64,000 nt of DNA from Bacillota bacterium (lineage in GTDB: Bacteria; Bacillota; Clostridia; Acetivibrionales; DTU013): positions 124,001-188,000 of the forward strand of contig JAFABI010000060.1 of NCBI GenBank assembly GCA_023426125.1, written 5' to 3'. Numbering within the stretch: position 1 is the stretch's first letter; the number at the start of each line of letters is the position of its first letter. Positions 25,836-33,782 of the stretch are shown here, piece after piece. Position numbers and translations under genes: made by a program. The notes under the pieces are model-generated. The model was not told the origin of the DNA. It saw nothing but the letters and a program-made list of their open reading frames with translations, and ran no database searches.

Positions 25836-27725
25836 ATGAAACTGTTCTTTCAAGGTGATATCGAGGAGGTTAAAAAGGGTATTGGCATACTCTCGGAGGA
25901 TTTTGGGTTTGAAGCCGGCTCCAATGGGCTAAACGTGCGGGTGGAAAAAGCCGCAGGCAGTGACATTTATGTGAAGAAGGAAGGGGATCAGGCCCTTATC
26001 AGGTATTCTGAAAAAATACATTTTTTCCGCGCTTTGGGGCTGCTGCTGGAGGCTCTCGGTAAAAGAGAGGAGTTCACGATCATTGAAGTACCTCAGTTTA
26101 CCATGAACGGGCCAATGTTTGATGTTTCTCAGGGCAATGCCGTAATTCGCGTGGAAACCATAAAGGAATTCATTAAAAGGATTGCCGTGATGGGACTGAA
26201 TATGCTCATGCTGTATACCGAAGACAACTATGAAGTAAAAGAAGAGCCTTATTTCGGCTACATGAGGGGCAGGTACACCTTTGAGGAATTAAAGGAATGC
26301 GATGACTATGCGGATGCCTTTGGCATTGAAATGATTCCGTGCATCCAGACACTGGCTCATCTGGCGGATGTAATGAAATGGCCTGTATACCATGAGATGA
26401 GGGACGATGAAGAAACGCTGCTTGTGGGTGACGAGAAGGTATATGAATTTATTGACCGTATTATCACTGCGGCCGCGACCCCTTTCCGGACAAAACGCAT
26501 TCACATCGGCATGGATGAAGCATGGCATCTTGGGCTGGGCGCCTATCTTGACAGGAACGGGTACAGGAAAAAATTCGATATTATGAACCAGCATCTGGAG
26601 AGGGTTCTGGAAATCGTACGGAAACACAACCTTCAACCGATGTTCTGGAGCGACATGTATTTCCGGGCGGCATCAAAAACGGGGGATTATTACGATACGG
26701 CGGCAAGCATTCCTCCGGAAGTCATCAATGCCATGCCGAAAGGCGTCCAGGTGGTTTATTGGGATTATTACCATGATAATGAAGAATTCTATGCCGATTT
26801 CATAAAGCGCCATCGCGAATTTGGGACCGAACCCATCTTCGCAGGAGGCATATGGACCTGGATCGGGTTTAATGCAAACTGGGGCAAAACCTTCAATACT
26901 ACCAATCCGGCACTGAATGCATGCAAGAGGGAAGGCATAAAGGAGATCATTATAACCATCTGGGGGGATAACGGAACCGAGAGCCATATCTATTCCAACC
27001 TCCTTGGACTTCAATTGTTTGCAGAGCACGGATATGCAAGGGAATTGGAGCCGGAAAAGCTGAAAAGCCGGTTTGAATTCTGTACGGGCTGCGACTATGA
27101 CGATTTTATTGCAATAAAATACCTGGACGAGGTTCCCGGCACCGACCCGGATAACATGGAAACCTATAATCCAAGCAAATACCTTATGTGGCAGGACTTG
27201 CTCACAGGACTCTTTGACAGGAATATCGAAGGGCTCCCTTTGAATGCCCATTATGAAAAGCTGGCAGGGGCTTTTGAAAACAGCATTGCAAGAAACGGAC
27301 ATTTCGGATTTATGTTTGAATACCTGGCAAAAGTGAGCAAGGTGCTTGCTTTGAAATCTGAAATGGGGATAAAAATTACACAGGCTTATAAAAACGGCGA
27401 CAGGGCCGCACTTGAAAAGCTGGCGGAACAGGAGCTGTCCGAGCTGGAAATGCGGGTAAGATCGCTTCGGGATTGTCACAGGGAACAATGGTTCCTTCTA
27501 AACAAAGCGCTGGGATGGGAGGTCATGGATATGCGCTATGGCAGCCTGCTGATACGCATTCAGAGCGCGATGGAAGAAATACGGGATTACCTTGAAGGAA
27601 AGCTTAAGCGCCTTGAGGAACTGGAGGAGGAGCGGTTAAGCTTTAGCGGGGCTCCCGGATTGGTGAAATATGTAAACTGGTATGATAAAATCGTATCGGC
27701 CAGCAGAATAGCACCCCGCATGTGA
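25836..27725 (+). CDS. GH20 beta-N-acetylhexosaminidase-like enzyme
   Basis: Expected to release terminal N-acetylhexosamine from oligosaccharides by substrate-assisted catalysis. The 629-residue protein has a short N-terminal domain (about 1-85), then a TIM barrel with FTMNGPMFDVSQG, NMLMLYTEDNYEV and the family motif HIGMDEAW, with catalytic pair Asp227-Glu228. A helical, Glu/Lys-rich C-terminal part (about 480-610) follows. It lacks a signal peptide, so it acts in the cytoplasm. Ribosome site AAAAGGAG. Probably in one operon with the deacetylase-like gene. Confidence 0.9.
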   Translation: MKLFFQGDIEEVKKGIGILSEDFGFEAGSNGLNVRVEKAAGSDIYVKKEGDQALIRYSEKIHFFRALGLLLEALGKREEFTIIEVPQFTMNGPMFDVSQGNAVIRVETIKEFIKRIAVMGLNMLMLYTEDNYEVKEEPYFGYMRGRYTFEELKECDDYADAFGIEMIPCIQTLAHLADVMKWPVYHEMRDDEETLLVGDEKVYEFIDRIITAAATPFRTKRIHIGMDEAWHLGLGAYLDRNGYRKKFDIMNQHLERVLEIVRKHNLQPMFWSDMYFRAASKTGDYYDTAASIPPEVINAMPKGVQVVYWDYYHDNEEFYADFIKRHREFGTEPIFAGGIWTWIGFNANWGKTFNTTNPALNACKREGIKEIIITIWGDNGTESHIYSNLLGLQLFAEHGYARELEPEKLKSRFEFCTGCDYDDFIAIKYLDEVPGTDPDNMETYNPSKYLMWQDLLTGLFDRNIEGLPLNAHYEKLAGAFENSIARNGHFGFMFEYLAKVSKVLALKSEMGIKITQAYKNGDRAALEKLAEQELSELEMRVRSLRDCHREQWFLLNKALGWEVMDMRYGSLLIRIQSAMEEIRDYLEGKLKRLEELEEERLSFSGAPGLVKYVNWYDKIVSASRIAPRM

Positions 27726-27935
27726 TTACAATTTCTGCGGCTAGTATCAGGTTTCAGGTATTTGACGGTATTGTTTGTTAAAAACATAACCCTCGCTTTC
27801 CTGGCTTTGCCATGGTATAATAAATACAGGAATGACTTATCGGATATTGACACTACTGCTTTGCGGGCAGAAGATACGGCAGCTGGGCGGAATTTACCAT
27901 CCTTGGTGATTTTTAGATAAGGAGAAGTGAACGTT

Positions 27936-28385
27936 ATGCCATTTCAAGCCGAAAGAAGAAAGTATCAACGGTGTAATTCCATTATTTGCAAAGCACAAAT
28001 GAGTGCTGATGAAAAGCATTGGGTGAATTCCGAAATTGTGGACCTGTCTGCGGGGGGGCTGAGTTTTGCTTCTTCCAACGCCACCTTGAATGAAAACCAC
28101 AGGGTGTTTTTCAACCTGTATGTTTACAACATGCTTTCCGAATTCAATATCAGAGTGGAAGGCCGCATCATCAGGATCGACAGAAGCAAGGAAAAAAGAT
28201 TGTACGCCGTCAAATTTGAAAACTTCAACAAGTATCAGCAAGTGCAGCTGGATGAGCTGATAAAATCGAAAATTACTTTATGTGACAAAAAGAGCGAGCC
28301 GATGTTTGAAGAAGAGTATTCGATATTTGTATTTCCTAAATTCAGACCAAGGATGCACAGAATCCGATTGAGAAATTACAGGTGA
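27936..28385 (+). CDS. PilZ domain cyclic-di-GMP receptor
   Basis: A stand-alone PilZ protein of 149 residues. It carries both ligand motifs: RRKYQR (RxxxR) at the N-terminus and DLSAGGLSF (D/NxSxxG) about 25 residues later, followed by the beta-barrel sequence VEGRIIRI and YAVKFENF. It is expected to bind c-di-GMP and pass the signal to a partner such as the flagellar motor or a polysaccharide machine; the target is unknown. ATG 27936 is preferred over GTG 27927, which lies 2 bases from GGAG. It could respond to the cyclase at 84-857. Confidence 0.87.
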   Translation: MPFQAERRKYQRCNSIICKAQMSADEKHWVNSEIVDLSAGGLSFASSNATLNENHRVFFNLYVYNMLSEFNIRVEGRIIRIDRSKEKRLYAVKFENFNKYQQVQLDELIKSKITLCDKKSEPMFEEEYSIFVFPKFRPRMHRIRLRNYR

Positions 28386-28512
28386 AAATGGGAGCCGCCT
28401 GAAAGGCACCGCTCAATAGGAAACCTTAACGAACCATATCCCAAACCGATACGGAAAAGGATCAATAGCGGCATTATCTCAAAGGTAGTGCCGCTGCTGG
28501 TTTACTGTTGCT

Positions 28513-29139
28513 TCACCTGCCATTCATAATCTCTAATAACTGCCCGGGATGTTTCAGCATATACTTGGCATTTATATTGTCGGTATTTCTTGCACCCCAT
28601 AACGCCAGCGCGAAATCGATCCCTGCATTTTCGGCGCACTTGCAGTCAATGTGGGAATCTCCGATATAAATGGTATCTGAGACTTTCAATCCGGAAAGTT
28701 CGACCACCTTTAGCAAAGGTTCCGGATGCGGCTTATGCCTTTTCGTATCACTCATACATACCAAATAGGAGAAATACGCAAACATTTTTTGGAGACAAGG
28801 ATCTTCCATTACTTCTTCACTGCTTCTTGAAGTAACAATGCCGGTAACCTTATTATTTTGTGCCAAATCCATAAGCACTTTCATTATACCCTCAAAAGGC
28901 TTTACCTTTTTAAAAGACTCCATTAAGTATTGATGAAAATCCCGGACTGCTTTTTCGTCATTATTAAAACCCAGCTGTTTCAATGCCTGAATTGTCGGTA
29001 CGGCGTAAGCATTCTTTATTTCTTCATCAGAGATATTCCTTCCGAGCCTTTCAGATACCATCCTCTGGTAGATTGAAAAAACAGCATTCTCCGTATCAAT
29101 CAGCGTGCCGTCAACATCAAAAATTATACAGTTATACAT
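28513..29139 (-). CDS. HAD family hydrolase (phosphoglycolate phosphatase-like)
   Basis: A 208-residue phosphatase with HAD motif I DVDGTLID at residues 9-16, motif II VTSRSS, the conserved Lys in KPHPEPL, and motif IV YIGDSHID. The helical cap lies between motif I and II (C1 type), as in Gph/PpaX/YjjG proteins. The substrate cannot be read from the sequence. It is a single gene, convergent with the PilZ gene. Confidence 0.88.
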   Translation of the reverse strand: MYNCIIFDVDGTLIDTENAVFSIYQRMVSERLGRNISDEEIKNAYAVPTIQALKQLGFNNDEKAVRDFHQYLMESFKKVKPFEGIMKVLMDLAQNNKVTGIVTSRSSEEVMEDPCLQKMFAYFSYLVCMSDTKRHKPHPEPLLKVVELSGLKVSDTIYIGDSHIDCKCAENAGIDFALALWGARNTDNINAKYMLKHPGQLLEIMNGR

Positions 29140-29417
29140 TTATAGGTCCTTTCCGAACACCGGTCTTTAGTGAACTTCATTTTGTCAGGAATTCTGTCAG
29201 ATGTGTTGAATGATATTCTCGGTAAGTTCTATTTTCATCTATGTCAAAATCTTTTGCAATACGCATAATAAATTCTCCGTCTTTCTTTTAAATTCTTCCA
29301 AGATGATCCTATTTACATACAACCTGATATTAATTACAATTCAATTATTATCACAGGATATCTTTTTTGTCAATTTATTTATTGGTATTTCTTCAATTCG
29401 TAACATGAGATTTATCC

Positions 29418-29497
29418 TGTCATTCCGAAGGGGCAAAGCGGCGTGAAATCTCATTTTTGAGGCGTGTAGAGATTGCGTCACTCTGCTCGCAATGACA
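29418..29497. repeat. family A palindromic repeat, diverged
   Basis: CTGTCATTCCGAAGGGGC...GAAATCTCA faces TAGAGATTGCGTCACT...GCTCGCAATGACA. It lies in the 730-bp gap between the HAD gene and the methyltransferase operon. The remainder of that gap before 29605 is AT-rich and shows nothing else clear. Confidence 0.75.
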
Positions 29498-29604
29498 AAT
29501 TAAGGAAAAGCACGAATTAAAGTTGATATTTATAGTCATCAATGTTAACAGGCTGTTTTTGAAAAGGTTGAAGAGTCGGTACAGAAATTTTTAAAATAAA
29601 GGTA

Positions 29605-29634
29605 TTGACAGTCTGAAAAATATGTGCGTATAAT
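29605..29634 (+). promoter_or_regulatory. strong sigma-A promoter ahead of the thiazole-type operon
   Basis: TTGACA at 29605-29610 and TATAAT at 29629-29634 are separated by 18 bp. Transcription would begin near 29641 and first run through an AT-rich leader ending in a terminator. Confidence 0.75.
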
Positions 29635-29640
29635 TATATT

Positions 29641-29761
29641 GTCAAACATGACTAAAGCGATAGGAATTGTAGATTATTTGTTAAAGGAAGATTGCAAAGT
29701 ATTTTAAATGTTTAAATTTAAAAATTGTTCGATATAATTTGCACTTGCTGACTAAAAAAAT
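29641..29761 (+). ncRNA. possible regulatory leader or small RNA between promoter and terminator
   Basis: About 120 AT-rich bases precede the terminator at 29762. TGACTAAA occurs twice (29649 and 29749), near both ends of the leader. No ORF with a ribosome site is present. I looked for the TPP riboswitch core (CTGAGA ... ACCTGATCTGGATAATGCC) and for T-box, SAM and purine motifs and found none. A leader of an unrecognised class controlling read-through, or a short independent RNA, are both possible. Confidence 0.4.
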
Positions 29762-29806
29762 TAGAGGCGGGCTTTATTGAAATATAATAAAGCTGCCTCT
29801 TTTTTG
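29762..29806 (+). terminator. Rho-independent terminator or attenuator upstream of methyltransferase gene
   Basis: AGAGGC-G-GGCTTTATT pairs with AATAAAGC-T-GCCTCT around a GAAATAT loop, followed by six T. It lies 64 bp before the first start codon of the operon and downstream of a strong promoter, the classical place for an attenuator. Confidence 0.85.
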
Positions 29807-29869
29807 TCGGATGCAGGTTAATAGCACGTGCTTGTAAAGACCAAAATATATTTTTTGAGGTGGATGGAT

Positions 29870-30553
29870 ATGAGTAAGAATGTTTCAAGGGTATCCCGTT
29901 ATGAAGGAATTGCCGAATGGTACGATACGCTGATGAATGATCCCGGAAAGCGCGGAGGGTTGAAGAACCGTTCTCACGATCTTCTGGAAGAGCTTCTTGG
30001 AAAGGGGGAGGGACTTGCGCTTGACATCGGATGCGGTACCGGCATTGTCGCCGAGCGTGTCAGAGCTCTCGGATATACTCCTGTCGGAGTTGATCTTTCG
30101 TCAGATCAGCTCAAGATCGCATCAGACAGGCTGCCGGTCGTTCAGGCTGACGTTACGAATTTGCCGATTGCATCGGATTCGATCCCCGTAGCCTATACCA
30201 CTTTTACGACTACCGAATATGACGATTTGCAGGGCGTCATTAATGAGATTTACCGTGTGCTCAAACCTGGCGGCAAATATATTGAAATCGGAACGCATCC
30301 GTGCTTTAATGGCGGGTATGCGGAGCACCAGGCCGACGGCTCGGTTTTACTACGCCCCGGATACCGCTCAAGCCACTATCTGAAACCATCGCATTTCAAC
30401 AGTCACGTAAGGGGCAGGGTAGGTGCCTGGAATCGTTCGCTGGAAGAAGTCCTGAATACGATTTTGATTGCAGGATTCAGACTGGAGAGAATAGCCGAAG
30501 ATGGAGAAAAGGATATTCCCGACATACTTGGAATCATTGCAGTGAAAAAATAA
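29870..30553 (+). CDS. class I SAM-dependent methyltransferase
   Basis: A cytoplasmic methyltransferase of 227 residues. Motif I is ALDIGCGTGIVAERV, motif II GVDLSS, motif III VQADVTNLP with the post-I acidic region, then LKPGGKYIEIG. The ATG at 29870 follows GAGGTGG and is preferred over a GTG at 29828. Substrate unknown. It opens an operon with ThiM, a Trm112-like miniprotein, a flavin reductase and a ThiW ECF transporter. The unusual partner set suggests a small-molecule substrate, perhaps a thiazole derivative, or a Trm112-dependent methyltransferase. Confidence 0.88.
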   Translation: MSKNVSRVSRYEGIAEWYDTLMNDPGKRGGLKNRSHDLLEELLGKGEGLALDIGCGTGIVAERVRALGYTPVGVDLSSDQLKIASDRLPVVQADVTNLPIASDSIPVAYTTFTTTEYDDLQGVINEIYRVLKPGGKYIEIGTHPCFNGGYAEHQADGSVLLRPGYRSSHYLKPSHFNSHVRGRVGAWNRSLEEVLNTILIAGFRLERIAEDGEKDIPDILGIIAVKK

Positions 30554-30568
30554 AGGAGGAAATAAAAG

Positions 30569-31372
30569 ATGGGAGAAGAGAAACTGGTCACCAAAACCGT
30601 TTCGTGGCCGGATACAGAAGTAGCCGGGGACCTTGCAAAATTGCGCGAAAGCGTTCCGCTTACACATTGTATAACAAATGTTGTGGTAACAAACTTTACA
30701 GCGAATGTGGTACTTGCTGTTGGCGCTTCGCCGGCGATGGTTTTGGCAGCAGAGGAGACGGGGGATTTTGCCCGGGTTGCCCAAGGTCTGCTGATCAATG
30801 TAGGTACAGTTACCAGAGTGGATGAGGAAGCTATGATCAATGCCGCCGCCGCCGCATATGATGCCGGGACCCCATGGGTATTGGATCCGGTAGCTTCCGG
30901 GGCGCTGGAATACAGAACGAAAGTAATTCGTGAACTTTTAAAATACAAACCTTCCGTTATCCGCGGCAATGCTTCTGAAATTCTTGCAACTGCGGGAGTT
31001 GAAGGGAATGCAAAGGGAGCGGATTCTACGGCGGCTTCCATCGAAGCTCTGGCGCCGGCCAGGAAACTCGCGGCAGAAACCGGTGCAGTTATAGCGGTCA
31101 GTGGGGAGGTGGACTACATAACAGATGGTAAAACAGTCGTCAGTGTTCCCGGCGGACATGAAATCATGACCAAAGTTACCGGAACAGGCTGTTCGCTTGG
31201 CGCAGTAATTGCCGCGTTTCTCCCGGCAACCGGAAATCCGCTCAGGGCAGCCACTGCGGCTTCGGTGATTTATGCTGCGGCAGGCGAACATGCAGCAAAG
31301 ACGGCATCTGGTACCGGAAGCTTTGCAGTTGCATTTCTGGACCAGCTTTCAACGATTGGAATCAAGTATTGA
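30569..31372 (+). CDS. thiM: hydroxyethylthiazole kinase
   Basis: Phosphorylates 5-(2-hydroxyethyl)-4-methylthiazole for thiamin salvage. The 267 residues carry the family pattern: PLTHCITNVVVTNFTAN near 30-46, GASPAM, DPVASGA, IRGNASEI and KVTGTGCSLGA with the catalytic-site Cys near 210. Length matches ThiM (about 265). It begins 15 bp after the methyltransferase stop with AGGAGG. No thiE or thiD gene is in this window. The pairing with a ThiW-type S component strongly supports thiazole uptake followed by phosphorylation. Confidence 0.95.
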   Translation: MGEEKLVTKTVSWPDTEVAGDLAKLRESVPLTHCITNVVVTNFTANVVLAVGASPAMVLAAEETGDFARVAQGLLINVGTVTRVDEEAMINAAAAAYDAGTPWVLDPVASGALEYRTKVIRELLKYKPSVIRGNASEILATAGVEGNAKGADSTAASIEALAPARKLAAETGAVIAVSGEVDYITDGKTVVSVPGGHEIMTKVTGTGCSLGAVIAAFLPATGNPLRAATAASVIYAAAGEHAAKTASGTGSFAVAFLDQLSTIGIKY

Positions 31373-31461
31373 TTGCGCTCCGGCAAAGCACTTTTTATCT
31401 TTTCGGATAGCAAAGTGAACCGGTGAGGCAGGGATAAAAAATGGATAACGGGAGGTGAGAA

Positions 31462-31638
31462 ATGATGGCAATTGATGCGTTGCTTTTAAGTGTATTGGCC
31501 GATCCCGAAGATAAGGGAGAATTACTGTGGAAAGATGGGCAGGATTATCTATACAACCCCCGCACAGGGCAGGCATATACAATTCATGACGGAGTACCGG
31601 TGCTGCTGACGGACAAGGCGACAACACTGGACAAATAG
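31462..31638 (+). CDS. Trm112/YcaR-like miniprotein without cysteines
   Basis: A 58-residue ORF with a good GGAGGTGAG ribosome site. It follows the Trm112/UPF0434 layout: LLLSVLADPEDKGELLW at the start, YLYNPRTGQAYTIHDGVPVLL at the end (read in parts). In YcaR-like proteins the first region has CPxC and binds zinc; here the Cys positions are replaced (ADPEDKG) and there is no Cys at all. Trm112 proteins are small activators of class I methyltransferases, so the partner may be the product of the gene at 29870. A second in-frame ATG lies at 31465. Confidence 0.75.
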   Translation: MMAIDALLLSVLADPEDKGELLWKDGQDYLYNPRTGQAYTIHDGVPVLLTDKATTLDK

Positions 31639-31671
31639 ATGGAAAACAATTAGATAAAAAGGATCAGGAAT

Positions 31672-32292
31672 ATGGGACAAATTTTTGAAAAAGTAAATCT
31701 GAAAGCTACTTCCACAATTCTTTCACCGGCACCGGCTGTTCTGGTTTCATGCAGAGGAACCGAGGCGCCTTATGACAAGGACAATATTATTTCCATTGCT
31801 ATGACCAGCGCCTTAAGTACGGTTCCCCCGCTGGCGTGCATCTCTCTGAAGAGCGTACGGTTTTCTTATCCTCAAATAAAGCAATCAGGGGAGTATGTTA
31901 TCAATATGGTCGGCAGAGACATGTGCTATGCAGCGGATTGGTGCGGAGTCAGATCAGGCAGGGATTATGACAAATTCAAAGAATGCAATCTTACTCCTGC
32001 ACCGATCAAGAACCTTTCGATTGCTCATGCGATCGCGGAAGCTCCCATTTCGATAGGCTGCAAATTGGTTGATGTAGTTAAGGCCGGAAGCTATGAGGTC
32101 TTCATAGGTGAGGCGGTTTCGGTGGAAGCCCGCGCCGACATCGTAGATGAAAACGGCAAGGTGAATTTTAAAAAAATCGGCCTGATCTCTTACAACCACG
32201 GAAATTATTATGATATCGGCGATTATTTGGGGTTCCTGGGCTACTCGGTTGCTTCACCGGAAGTGCTCCAAAAAAAGGCAAAAGATAAATGA
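31672..32292 (+). CDS. flavin reductase-like FMN-binding split-barrel protein
   Basis: A 206-residue protein of the flavin reductase (DIM6/NTAB) family. Features are VLVSCRG, the SIAMTSALSTVPPLACISL nucleotide-binding strand-loop, a YVINMVG stretch and the C-terminal YNHGNYYDIGDYLGFLGYS. It probably binds FMN and supplies electrons or reduced flavin, possibly for a redox step on a thiazole or sulphur compound given its operon. The exact partner enzyme is not evident. Confidence 0.85.
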   Translation: MGQIFEKVNLKATSTILSPAPAVLVSCRGTEAPYDKDNIISIAMTSALSTVPPLACISLKSVRFSYPQIKQSGEYVINMVGRDMCYAADWCGVRSGRDYDKFKECNLTPAPIKNLSIAHAIAEAPISIGCKLVDVVKAGSYEVFIGEAVSVEARADIVDENGKVNFKKIGLISYNHGNYYDIGDYLGFLGYSVASPEVLQKKAKDK

Positions 32293-32349
32293 TCTATATG
32301 ACATGGAAGTAATAAACTATAAATTTTTGATTTTGACGGAGGTCTAAAT

Positions 32350-32883
32350 ATGATTAATTCCAGAACCTACAAAACTATTATCATCGCACTTCTGGCAGCT
32401 CTGGGCTATGCGCTGTCAACATTCGTAAGCTTCCCTACAATGGCTCCTTTTCAACACTTTGTAAATGTATTGGCCGCTGTGTTTGTCGGACCATGGGGTG
32501 CTCTTGTTGCCGCCTTTATTACAGGTGCATTGAGAGTGGTAATTAACGGTACCTCTGTTCTGGCAATCATCGGTGCGGTTGTCGGTGCATTTCTATCAGG
32601 CTGGCTGTATAGGTTTACCAATAAATTCATCTTTGCGTTTATCGGGGAAATCATTGGAACAGGTGTAATCAGTGCAATAATTTCGGTTCCCGTCATGATA
32701 GCTTTTTACGGACTGGCTCCCGAAACCCCATTTTACTTCTATATTCCGTTTTTCACACCCTCGTCTGCTATGGGAGGAGCTTTGGGTGTTATTCTCCTGA
32801 TTGCGCTGAAAAAGGCAAAGGTGCTGAACAAATTGAAAGCCTGGGATGACAAAAAGATAAAAAGCGACAGCCTTGAAAAATGA
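32350..32883 (+). CDS. thiW: ThiW-type ECF transporter S component
   Basis: Substrate-binding membrane subunit of an ECF importer, 177 residues, with five to six membrane segments. The sequence FPTMAPFQHFVNVLAAVFVGPWGA followed by FITGALRVVINGTSVLAIIGAVVGAFLSG and GEIIGTGVISAIISVPV (read in parts) fits the ThiW family, proposed to import the thiazole precursor of thiamin. Its neighbours thiM and a complete EcfAA'T module support this. GGAGG lies before the ATG. Known thiW genes are usually under TPP riboswitches; none was seen here. Confidence 0.88.
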   Translation: MINSRTYKTIIIALLAALGYALSTFVSFPTMAPFQHFVNVLAAVFVGPWGALVAAFITGALRVVINGTSVLAIIGAVVGAFLSGWLYRFTNKFIFAFIGEIIGTGVISAIISVPVMIAFYGLAPETPFYFYIPFFTPSSAMGGALGVILLIALKKAKVLNKLKAWDDKKIKSDSLEK

Positions 32884-32948
32884 GGTATGATACTTCAGGC
32901 GGCATCGATACATGGCTTAAACCATATTATGTTTGCAGGTGATAAAGG

Positions 32949-33782
32949 ATGGATAATATAATTCGGATTGAAAACCTTGTGTTTGAATACGCAGGTGAAG
33001 AAGAAAACAGCTTAAGAGCCATCGACGGTGTCAGCCTTGAAATAAAAAAAGGGGAATTTGTGGCGATCCTCGGGCAGAACGGTTCCGGCAAATCGACGAT
33101 TGCAAAAAACATGAATGCCCTGCTTTTACCCAGCGGCGGTAAAATATATGTAAAAGGGCTAGACATAACGGACCGGAGAAGGCTGTGGGACATCAGGCAA
33201 TCTGCCGGGATGGTGTTTCAAAACCCGACCAGTCAACTGGTATCTACAAGTGTGGAGGATGATATTGCTTTCGGACCTGAAAATCTCGGCATCAAGCCGA
33301 TTGAAATCAGGCAGAGAGTCGATGAAGCCCTTAGATTGGTCAATATTGAAGCTTCCAGAAAAAAGGCGCCGCAGCTATTATCCGGCGGGCAAAAGCAAAA
33401 AGTGGCAATAGCCGGCGTGATTGCCATGAAACCGGGTTGCATTATATTTGATGAGCCCACGGCAATGCTGGATCCTCAAGGGAAAAAAGATGTTATGAAT
33501 ATCATAGGCAAGCTCAATAAAGAAGAAGGAATTACGATTGTTTTAATCACCCACTTTATGGATGAAGCAGTTCAGGCGGACAGATTGATTGTTATGGACA
33601 AAGGTAAGGTTCAGCTTGATGGGACTCCCAAGGAGGTATTTACACAAGCGGATAGAATAAAGGAATTCGGATTGGAAATTCCTTTAGCGGCGGAACTGGC
33701 ACAGCGATTGCGGAGGAGGGGAGTCAAAATACCTGCAGACATTATTAGCATTGAAGAGATGGTGAATTTTATATGTCGATAA
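32949..33782 (+). CDS. ecfA1: ECF transporter ATPase A1
   Basis: ATPase subunit, 277 residues, with intact motifs: Walker A GQNGSGKST near 40, Q-loop VFQNPTSQ, signature LSGGQKQKVAIAG, Walker B CIIFDEPTAMLDP and switch His in LITHFMDE. It overlaps the second ATPase gene by 10 bp. Part of an operon-encoded (group I style) energising module next to its S component. Confidence 0.95.
   Translation: MDNIIRIENLVFEYAGEEENSLRAIDGVSLEIKKGEFVAILGQNGSGKSTIAKNMNALLLPSGGKIYVKGLDITDRRRLWDIRQSAGMVFQNPTSQLVSTSVEDDIAFGPENLGIKPIEIRQRVDEALRLVNIEASRKKAPQLLSGGQKQKVAIAGVIAMKPGCIIFDEPTAMLDPQGKKDVMNIIGKLNKEEGITIVLITHFMDEAVQADRLIVMDKGKVQLDGTPKEVFTQADRIKEFGLEIPLAAELAQRLRRRGVKIPADIISIEEMVNFICR

Noticed and set aside
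26673..27488. 271-codon open frame on the minus strand
   Set aside because: Antisense to the GH20 gene, which carries the HIGMDEAW motif; Cys/His/Phe-rich composition is typical of a shadow frame.
29641..29806. TPP riboswitch
   Set aside because: Expected from thiM/thiW, but the conserved CTGAGA and ACCTGATCTGGATAATGCC-type cores are absent by eye.
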